Origin: JAYZDB01 sp036338025
GTDB lineage: Bacteria > Planctomycetota > UBA1135 > UBA2386
Direction of reading: 5' to 3'
Length of the DNA: 10,263 nt
Assembly (NCBI GenBank): GCA_036338025.1
Contig: JAYZDB010000330.1
Location: 1-10,263, forward strand
The position numbers were made by a program, and so were the translations under genes. Each line of letters starts with the position of its first letter. Positions within the stretch are counted from its first letter, which is position 1. The notes beneath the pieces were generated by a model. The model worked only from the letters and a program-made list of their open reading frames with translations. It searched no databases and was not told the origin of the DNA. Below, in pieces: positions 1 through 4,808 of this stretch.

Positions 1-344
1 TGGGACGTTGGGGGCAGGCTTTCTGCGACGCGGAGTCCTTCCCCGGTCGGCTCGGCCAATGGATCCAGTTCCTGGCGCCGGCGCACACGGTCGTGCACGG
101 CGTCGACGTGGTGCAGCGGCCGAGCGTGACGCCGACGGTACCCCTGCCGGTGGATGTCGCCGAACTCGAGCGACTCGGTGGCAATCCGATCGGGCCGATC
201 GACAGTCTGGTGCCGCCGTCAGCGACGGTGACCAGCGAACAGCGAGGCCGTGCGGAGCCGGACGCGATCTACGGGATCGTGCTGCTGGCGCTGCTTGCCC
301 TGGTCGAGTTCCTGTCCTGGCGATGGCCAGCTAGCAGCCGTTGA
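1..344 (+). CDS. C-terminal part of a membrane-anchored protein (partial)
   Basis: The reading frame is open from base 3 and ends at TGA 342-344, so about 113 C-terminal residues are visible and the start lies outside the window. The visible part begins with an aromatic-rich stretch (GRWGQAFCDAESFPGRLGQW). A proline-rich segment follows, then one hydrophobic helix of about 17 residues (AIYGIVLLALLALVEFL) with a short Arg-containing tail at the very C-terminus. This suggests a single C-terminal transmembrane anchor, or the last helix of a multi-helix protein. The first stretch faintly recalls the end of the glutamine-amidotransferase-like or VWA-type membrane proteins common in planctomycetes, but too little is visible to name a family. 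The stop lies 3 bp before the next start, so the gene is probably the upstream member of a co-transcribed run. Confidence 0.7.
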   Translation, partial: GRWGQAFCDAESFPGRLGQWIQFLAPAHTVVHGVDVVQRPSVTPTVPLPVDVAELERLGGNPIGPIDSLVPPSATVTSEQRGRAEPDAIYGIVLLALLALVEFLSWRWPASSR

Positions 345-347
345 TCC

Positions 348-767
348 ATGCGTAGTATTTTCAGCCTGGTGTTGCTGCTGCCCCTGTCTGCCTGTGTTGC
401 GGAGGGAGAGCCGAGAGGCAAGGATCTTGGCAGGAAGGTCGCGCAGCCTGCGATCGACTACCAGGGTCCCAGGCTCCAGGCTTCGATCGATGGATCCCAA
501 CTGGCCGTGGACGTCCAGGTGCATTCCGGTGGGTTCGGGCTGGCCCTGCTGCGCACGCTGGCAGGCGACGGGCATGTCCGAGTCGAATTGGAACTCACTT
601 CGCCAGCCGAGGGCGAGATCGTTACCACGGCGGAGCAGACCAAGAAACTGCGCGCCGCCCTGCCCGAGGGTGCCGATCCGGTGTGGGTCCATGTTCGCCA
701 GGTGCAGCGCGGAGCCCACTACCTGGTTGCCCCGGCCCTCGATCTGGCCGTTGTCGTCACCCGCTAG
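348..767 (+). CDS. small predicted lipoprotein, function unknown
   Basis: This encodes 139 residues from ATG 348 to TAG 765-767. The N-terminus is a short lipoprotein signal peptide: Arg2, then a hydrophobic Leu/Val/Phe run, then the lipobox LSAC with the acylated cysteine predicted at Cys16. The mature part is about 124 residues, soluble and rich in Val, Leu and Ala, with alternating hydrophobic residues (LQASIDGSQLAVDVQVHSGG and VWVHVRQVQRGAHYLVAPAL) suggesting a small beta-rich domain. There is no catalytic motif or cysteine pair. It follows the upstream membrane protein by 3 bp and precedes miaE by 16 bp, so co-transcription is likely. No convincing Shine-Dalgarno sequence precedes ATG 348, which is compatible with translational coupling. 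I do not recognise the family. The coding call rests on the lipobox and spacing. Confidence 0.8.
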   Translation: MRSIFSLVLLLPLSACVAEGEPRGKDLGRKVAQPAIDYQGPRLQASIDGSQLAVDVQVHSGGFGLALLRTLAGDGHVRVELELTSPAEGEIVTTAEQTKKLRAALPEGADPVWVHVRQVQRGAHYLVAPALDLAVVVTR

Positions 768-771
768 CACT

Positions 772-775
772 GGAG
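772..775 (+). promoter_or_regulatory. ribosome binding site of miaE
   Basis: GGAG lies 8 bases upstream of GTG 784 and 5 bases upstream of TTG 781. The frame stays open far upstream, through the lipoprotein gene, so this site is what decides the start of miaE. The spacing favours GTG 784. Confidence 0.5.
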
Positions 776-783
776 ACCTATTG

Positions 784-1407
784 GTGTTTGAACTGTCCGA
801 AGATACCGAAGTGGACTGGGCCGAGACGGCGCTCGAAGACCTCGACGAGATCCTGGTCGAGCATGCGCATCTCGAACGCAAGGCGGCCCAGAGTGCCATG
901 CAGTTCATGGTGCGGTACCCGGAACGGGAGTTCATGCAGCAGCCGCTGAGCGCGCTGGCGCGGGAAGAGCTCGAGCATTTCGAGGCTGTCCTGGAGATCC
1001 TGCGTCGACGCGGGGTCCGGTTCGGGCCGCAGCGGGCGAGCTCGTATGCGGGGCGGCTGCTCGCCATTGTGCGCCGGGATGAGCCGGGCAAGCTGATCGA
1101 TCGCCTGCTGTGTGCGGCAGTCATCGAGGCCCGCAGTTGCGAACGGCTCAAGCTGTTGGCGGCGGCGTTTCAATCCACCGGATCCGAGCTGGCCGGGTTC
1201 TACCAGGAACTCGCGGTCGCCGAGGCCCGGCACTATTCGTTGTACATCGACTTTGCGCGACGCGTCGGCGCCGACAGCGATGCCGATGTGGACCACCGGC
1301 TGGCCGAGATCTGTGAGCACGAGGCGGAGGTGGTACGGACTGCCCCGGAGTCGCCGCGGCTCCACAACCGACCGCTACGCTGGCGTGGTGCCGGAGACCG
1401 GGCGTGA
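784..1407 (+). CDS. miaE: tRNA-(ms2io6A37) hydroxylase MiaE
   Basis: MiaE is a non-heme di-iron monooxygenase. It hydroxylates the isopentenyl side chain of ms2i6A at tRNA position 37, next to the anticodon, in the cytoplasm, after MiaA and MiaB have acted. The 207-residue product has the size and all-helical ferritin-like pattern of the family. The visible ligand pattern is Glu31 in AHLERKAA, Glu62-x2-His65 in AREELEHFE, Glu115 in IEARSCERL, and Glu147-x2-His150 in AEARHYSLY. This gives the paired E...ExxH...E...ExxH arrangement expected of a di-iron site. The conserved RYPER and the C-terminal RLHN segment (family usually RFHSG or RLHSG) also match. GTG 784 is preferred over TTG 781 because of the GGAG at 772-775. 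Its stop overlaps the start of the lipase gene by 4 bp (GTGA), indicating coupled translation. No miaA or miaB is in view. Confidence 0.94.
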   Translation: MFELSEDTEVDWAETALEDLDEILVEHAHLERKAAQSAMQFMVRYPEREFMQQPLSALAREELEHFEAVLEILRRRGVRFGPQRASSYAGRLLAIVRRDEPGKLIDRLLCAAVIEARSCERLKLLAAAFQSTGSELAGFYQELAVAEARHYSLYIDFARRVGADSDADVDHRLAEICEHEAEVVRTAPESPRLHNRPLRWRGAGDRA

Positions 1408-2213
1408 CGCGCGGTAACCGCACCCGGCGCGCCAGCCTGTTGTGCGCAGTGGCCTGCTTGTCGATCGGCTGCGATACCTGGACGGTCCCGTTCGACTACG
1501 CGATCAACCTCGGGACGTTTCCGCATGACCCGGCCTTGAAGGTGCCGGATGACACGCGGCGGGTGGTGGTCTTGCGGCACGGCTTGTCCCGGTCAGCCGC
1601 TTCGCTCTGGAAGTTGGATCGCGCGCTGCGGGATCACGGTTACCGGACCTTCAACACCAGCTACGACAGCACCAGCGGTTCGATCGAGGGACACGCTGCG
1701 CAGTTGCACGTCGAACTTGAGGACTTCCTTCAGCACCTGCCTGGTCCCGAGGAACCGTTGCAGATTTTTTTCGTCGGACATTCGATGGGTGGCTTGCAGA
1801 TCCGGCAGTACCTCACCCTCGAGGGTGCCAGAACGCCCGACGCCTGCCTGTTCCTGGGCACCCCGCACCGCGGGGCGGCGTTGCTCGCCAAGCGCAAGGG
1901 TTGGTGGTTGTTCAAGACCCTGATGCGGGAACAAGCTGCCTTGCAACTCGAGGTCGGTCACCCGTTCTACGATGGACTCGGTGTGCTGCAGTGTGACTTC
2001 GGGGTGATCTACGGTGGCTACGGCGATGGTGTCGGTCGTAACGCCGATGTGCCGGGTGACGATGACGGCACCGTGTCGGTCGAAGAGGCCCAGCTGCCCG
2101 GGGCCGTGGATTCGATCCGCTTGCCGCTGAGCCACATGTGGTTGACCATCGATGATTCGGCGATTCACCAGGTCCTGGCGTTCCTACGCCACCGCCGTTT
2201 TGACCATCGGTGA
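1404..2213 (+). CDS. lipoprotein alpha/beta-hydrolase, lipase/esterase type
   Basis: This encodes 269 residues from GTG 1404, which overlaps the miaE stop by 4 bp. The N-terminus is arginine-rich, followed by a hydrophobic run and the lipobox LSIGC with Cys23 as the predicted lipidated residue, so the enzyme is probably tethered to a membrane on the extracytoplasmic side. The alpha/beta-hydrolase signatures are in order: oxyanion-hole region VVLRHGLSRS (about 54-64), nucleophile elbow GHSMGG with Ser127, the strand FLGTPHRGAAL (150-160) typical of triacylglycerol-lipase-like hydrolases, an acidic loop with Asp219-Asp221 (DDDGTVSV), and His244 in LSHMWL. Ser127, one of the aspartates, and His244 form a plausible triad. 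The DDDGTVSVE...H layout resembles the LipA/EstA-type lipase and PGAP1-like group. Substrate is unknown; a lipid or ester is inferred. It closes the 1-2213 run. Confidence 0.85.
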   Translation: MTRGNRTRRASLLCAVACLSIGCDTWTVPFDYAINLGTFPHDPALKVPDDTRRVVVLRHGLSRSAASLWKLDRALRDHGYRTFNTSYDSTSGSIEGHAAQLHVELEDFLQHLPGPEEPLQIFFVGHSMGGLQIRQYLTLEGARTPDACLFLGTPHRGAALLAKRKGWWLFKTLMREQAALQLEVGHPFYDGLGVLQCDFGVIYGGYGDGVGRNADVPGDDDGTVSVEEAQLPGAVDSIRLPLSHMWLTIDDSAIHQVLAFLRHRRFDHR

Positions 2214-2366
2214 GGCGGCGGCAGAGCATCGGCTGCGGCCTGGGCGTAGCGATCCGTTCGCCTCGGCGGATGCGTCGGTGTCGAGAACTTCTTGGCCTGG
2301 TGGTGCGGGCGGGGCATCCTCAACTGCGCAGATGAGTGGCGACGATCCCGAGAGTGGCCGGTTCTA

Positions 2367-3467
2367 GTGGTGGTGCAGCCGCGATCCCGGGTTCTGTTGG
2401 TCACCACGAGTACCGGGCACGCCGGTGCGGAGCGGGTTGTGCGGTCGCTGGCGCTGGGCCTGCAGGACTACGAGGTGGAAGTCGCCTACCTGTCGGGCGA
2501 GTCGACGGCCTTCGACCTCGAACTCGAAGCCATGGGCATCCACGTCGCCCGGCTTGCAGGTCGCCGGAGCCGGCCCTTCGGGTTGGCGCGCCGGTTGGGT
2601 GAATTGCTGCGGGCACGCCGACCGGCCTTGGTGCACAGCCATCTTCATCACGCCAACGTCCTGGCTTCGAAGGTGCTGGCCGCCGACCAGACCGTTGCCC
2701 TGATCCACACCGTGCACGTCATCGAGCGCCGCTACCGTCCGCTTCGGCCCTGGCTTGAGCGCCGTGCCGCCATGCGCGCGTCGCGCGTTGCTTGCGTGTC
2801 GGTATCGGTCGCCGAGCACCTGCGGAAGTCCGGATGGCCGGCGGACAAGCTGGTCACCGTGCCCAACGGGATCGACACCGCCGCTTACTCGTCGGTTCCG
2901 GTACTCGATCTTGATGGCGAGCCGGTGATCGCAGGAGTCGGGCGGCTGCAGGCCCAGAAGGGTTTCGATCTCTTGCTGCGAGCCTTTGCGCGCGTTGCGC
3001 ACAGCGTACCGGCGGCGCGCATGGAGATCGCGGGCGTCGGTCCGGACGCCCAGTCGCTGGCTGCCCTGGCCGAGAAGCTCGGGATTGCGGAGCGGGTCGA
3101 TTGGCTGGGCTTCCGTTCGGACGTTGCGGGGGTGTTTGCCTCCGCCCGGGTGGTGGCGTTTCCCAGCCGCTACGAGGGCTTTGGCCTGGTGCTGGCGGAA
3201 GCCGGTGCGGCTGCCCGACCGGTGGTAGCTTTCGACTTGCAGACGACGCGTGAGATCGTGGTTCCCGAGGAGACCGGACGGATCGTGCCGGCTGGCGATC
3301 TCGATGCGTTCGCGGACAGCCTGGCGGCCTTGCTCCAGGATCCTGAATCGGCCCGCCGGCAAGGCAGTGCGGCGCGGCTCAGGATTCAGCGCAAGTTCGA
3401 CGAGCAGCAGATGGTGGCTGGCTACGCGTCACTCTACGCCTCGCTACCAGCCAGCCCGACCGGGTAG
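2367..3467 (+). CDS. glycosyltransferase family 4 (GT-B fold)
   Basis: This encodes 366 residues if GTG 2367 is used. It transfers a sugar from a nucleotide-sugar donor to a glycan or lipid acceptor, probably for cell-surface polysaccharide or lipopolysaccharide-like glycan on the cytoplasmic membrane face. The N-terminal Rossmann half starts RVLLVTTSTGHAGAERVVRS with the glycine-containing GHAGAER acceptor-side loop at residues 17-23. The C-terminal half starts near residue 186 with VIAGVGRLQAQKGFDLLLRAF. The donor-site motif EGFGLVLAE (Glu270 to Glu278) supplies the E-x7-E pair of retaining GT4 enzymes. The start is uncertain: GTG 2367, 2370 and 2373 are consecutive, with a purine-rich GAGAGTGG at 2350-2357, and a TTG at 2292 would add 25 unconserved-looking residues. 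A 153-bp gap (2214-2366) separates it from the hydrolase, and I see no clear promoter or gene there. The stop overlaps the convergent SMUG1 gene. Confidence 0.9.
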   Translation: MVVQPRSRVLLVTTSTGHAGAERVVRSLALGLQDYEVEVAYLSGESTAFDLELEAMGIHVARLAGRRSRPFGLARRLGELLRARRPALVHSHLHHANVLASKVLAADQTVALIHTVHVIERRYRPLRPWLERRAAMRASRVACVSVSVAEHLRKSGWPADKLVTVPNGIDTAAYSSVPVLDLDGEPVIAGVGRLQAQKGFDLLLRAFARVAHSVPAARMEIAGVGPDAQSLAALAEKLGIAERVDWLGFRSDVAGVFASARVVAFPSRYEGFGLVLAEAGAAARPVVAFDLQTTREIVVPEETGRIVPAGDLDAFADSLAALLQDPESARRQGSAARLRIQRKFDEQQMVAGYASLYASLPASPTG

Positions 3468-4166
3468 GCCCAGGTCGGCGAAGGCCTGGTCGGCGGCGGC
3501 GTCCCAGCCACGGTTGGCCAGGGGGCTGGCCGGGCTTGGGTGGGGGATCCGCCCGTACTCGACATCAAAGTCGGCGAGTGCACTCTGCGCGCGTTTTTCG
3601 GCAAAGGCTCCGATCCCGATGACCATCCGCGGGCGTTGGAGTTCGACGACCCGCCGCAGCGACTCGTCACAGGCCTGAAAGAGCGGACCGCGTTCGTTCG
3701 CCGGCAGCTTGTCGGGAGTGAGGTTGCGGCCGCCTTGATCCATGAAGACCAGCGGGCAGAAGTTGTGTACATAGAAGCGCTGGAAGAACCGCTCGGCGGT
3801 GCCGAATCGGGTTTCGCACCAGCCCCACAGCCGGCGGCCACTGACTTCGGATCGGCTACAGGCGAAGCCGGAGATCGGCCGCTTGGGATGCTCGGGCGAG
3901 GGTTTGCCGACCTTCTCGTCGATGCCGAGAAAGTTCTGCACCGCCGCGATCTCGCCGAACGGGACACCAGTCTGTGCCATACCGAACGGGCCGGGGTTCA
4001 TCCCCAACAGCAGGAACTCCTTGTGACCCTCGCCGTAGGTTTGCAGGAACTTGGAGTGGGGCTTCCAGGCGTAGTCGAGCGGGTTGTAGACGTAGGCGAC
4101 CGGGTCAGCGAAGGTCAGGTCGTCGACCTGGCGACGGATCTTCCGAGCGGCGCGGACCAGGGTCAT
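3444..4166 (-). CDS. SMUG1-type uracil-DNA glycosylase
   Basis: SMUG1 removes uracil and oxidised pyrimidines such as 5-hydroxymethyluracil from DNA, leaving an abasic site for base-excision repair. The 240-residue product matches the family across its length. It shows PVAYVYNPLDYAWKPH near residues 22-37, the first active-site motif GMNPGPFGMAQTGVPFGE at 55-72 with Asn57 as the candidate water-activating residue, HPKRPISG and SEVSGRRLWG in the middle, FYVHNFCPL, NLTPDKLPA, and the second motif HPSPASPLANRGW with His209. These blocks are very close to those of vertebrate SMUG1 as I know them. ATG 4166 is chosen because homology begins soon after it; an upstream in-frame GTG at 4202 would overlap yjbQ. 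The gene follows yjbQ by 32 bp on the same strand. Its stop end overlaps the convergent glycosyltransferase by 24 bp. SMUG1 is far rarer in bacteria than Ung. Confidence 0.95.
   Translation of the reverse strand: MTLVRAARKIRRQVDDLTFADPVAYVYNPLDYAWKPHSKFLQTYGEGHKEFLLLGMNPGPFGMAQTGVPFGEIAAVQNFLGIDEKVGKPSPEHPKRPISGFACSRSEVSGRRLWGWCETRFGTAERFFQRFYVHNFCPLVFMDQGGRNLTPDKLPANERGPLFQACDESLRRVVELQRPRMVIGIGAFAEKRAQSALADFDVEYGRIPHPSPASPLANRGWDAAADQAFADLGLPGRAGW
3456..3478. terminator. hairpin at the convergent gene ends, possible bidirectional terminator
   Basis: The arms CCGACCGGG (3456-3464) and CCC-A-GGTCGG (3469-3478) pair as 6 plus 3 GC-rich base pairs with one bulged A (3472) and a 4-base loop TAGG. 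The glycosyltransferase stop codon (3465-3467) sits in that loop, and the minus-strand SMUG1 stop is 10 bases away at 3444-3446. There is no T-tract on either side, so this is not a canonical intrinsic terminator. It could act as a bidirectional mRNA end or stabiliser, or be a chance fold in GC-rich DNA. Confidence 0.3.
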
Positions 4167-4198
4167 GGCACGGACGGTAGCCCGCCGAGCGGTGGAAG

Positions 4199-4618
4199 TC
4201 ACTGCCCGAGCAGGTGGGCGGCGATCGTGCGGTGATGCGGCAGGTCCCGGTGCTCGTAGAGGTAGATCGCCTGCCAGATTCCCAACGCCGGTGCACCGTT
4301 GGACACCGGCAGGGACAGGGTCGTGCTGGTCAGCGCCGAGCGGACGTGGGCCGGCATGTCATCATCGCCTTCGGCGGTGTGGCGGAAGATCCGATCGCCG
4401 GGCGGGACCAGTCGTCGCAGGAAGGCCTCCATGTCATCCAAGACCTGGGGATCGGCGTTCTCTTGCACGATCAGGGAGGCCGAGGTGTGCATCACGTGGA
4501 GGGTGAGCAAGCCCTGCTGGATTCCCGAGTCGCGGACCCAGGCCCGGACCTCATCGGTGATGTCGCTGGCTCCCGGGCCGGTGGTATGAAAACGGAATTC
4601 GTGCATTTCCTGCTGCAT
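4199..4618 (-). CDS. yjbQ: YjbQ / UPF0047 family protein
   Basis: This encodes 139 residues from ATG 4618, the usual size of UPF0047 proteins. The conserved blocks are all present: HTSASLIVQENADPQVLDD (His44, Asn54, Asp56), the HTAEGDDDMPAH segment (His80, Glu83, Asp86-Asp87, His91), RSALTSTTLSLPVSNGAPAL, and LGIWQAIYLYEHRD (113-125, Glu122-His123). The conserved His/Glu/Asp set suggests a metal or phosphate site. The family is sometimes labelled 'secondary thiamine-phosphate synthase' because E. coli YjbQ has weak such activity; its real role is unsettled. The start could also be ATG 4606 (MHEFRFHTT), and neither has a strong Shine-Dalgarno sequence. A still longer frame from 4666 adds 16 residues without family support. 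It is the upstream partner of the SMUG1 gene and is transcribed divergently from the large secreted protein. Confidence 0.93.
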   Translation of the reverse strand: MQQEMHEFRFHTTGPGASDITDEVRAWVRDSGIQQGLLTLHVMHTSASLIVQENADPQVLDDMEAFLRRLVPPGDRIFRHTAEGDDDMPAHVRSALTSTTLSLPVSNGAPALGIWQAIYLYEHRDLPHHRTIAAHLLGQ

Positions 4619-4808
4619 GGGGCGGAGTGTAGCGCATGCGCTCGGAAACTCCGGTGCAGAAGACATACGACCATGCGTTTCGCCGCATGGAGGAAGAAAC
4701 CGGCTGGGTGCCAGCTATCGTCTTGTGCCCGGGTCGCACTTCCCCGACCTTGGTGCTGACGATTATTCATTCTGCCCCCCAGTACGGCGTCTCGGATCCA
4801 GATCCATC
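4619..4808. promoter_or_regulatory. divergent intergenic region, presumed promoters of yjbQ and the copper protein
   Basis: These 190 bases separate two divergent starts, so both promoters are expected here. The stretch around 4760-4772 (GATTATTCATTC) is locally AT-rich in an otherwise GC-rich region and is the most likely melting region for the rightward gene. I cannot pair it with a convincing -35 element. No operator-like palindrome stands out beyond short GGATCC-type motifs near 4795-4806. The plus-strand frame stays open throughout, but the predicted peptide looks non-coding and the signal peptide starts at 4809. Confidence 0.4.

Noticed and set aside
250..783. N-terminal extension of the miaE frame back to ATG 250
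   Set aside because: The extension overlaps two other genes and has Arg/Trp/Cys-rich shadow composition. MiaE homology begins just after 784 and a ribosome binding site lies at 772-775.
219..1151. A 310-codon minus-strand frame opposite the lipoprotein and miaE genes
   Set aside because: Its start is extremely Ser/Arg-rich and it crosses the boundary between two supported plus-strand genes, so it is a shadow.
2192..2221. Possible terminator hairpin after the hydrolase (CCGCCG / CGGCGG)
   Set aside because: Six pairs with an 18-base loop, half inside the coding region and with no T-tract after it. Such pairings are common by chance at this GC content.
2252..2271. Short inverted repeat ATCCG / CGGAT in the gap before the GT4 gene
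   Set aside because: Only five base pairs with a 10-base loop, too weak to call an operator or terminator.
2364..3362. A 332-codon minus-strand frame opposite the GT4 gene
   Set aside because: The plus strand carries clear GT4 motifs over the same span, and the antisense translation shows none.
4617..4808. 64-codon upstream extension of the copper protein, starting at an ATG that overlaps the yjbQ start
   Set aside because: It would bury the signal peptide inside the protein. The added sequence looks non-coding and the region must hold divergent promoters.
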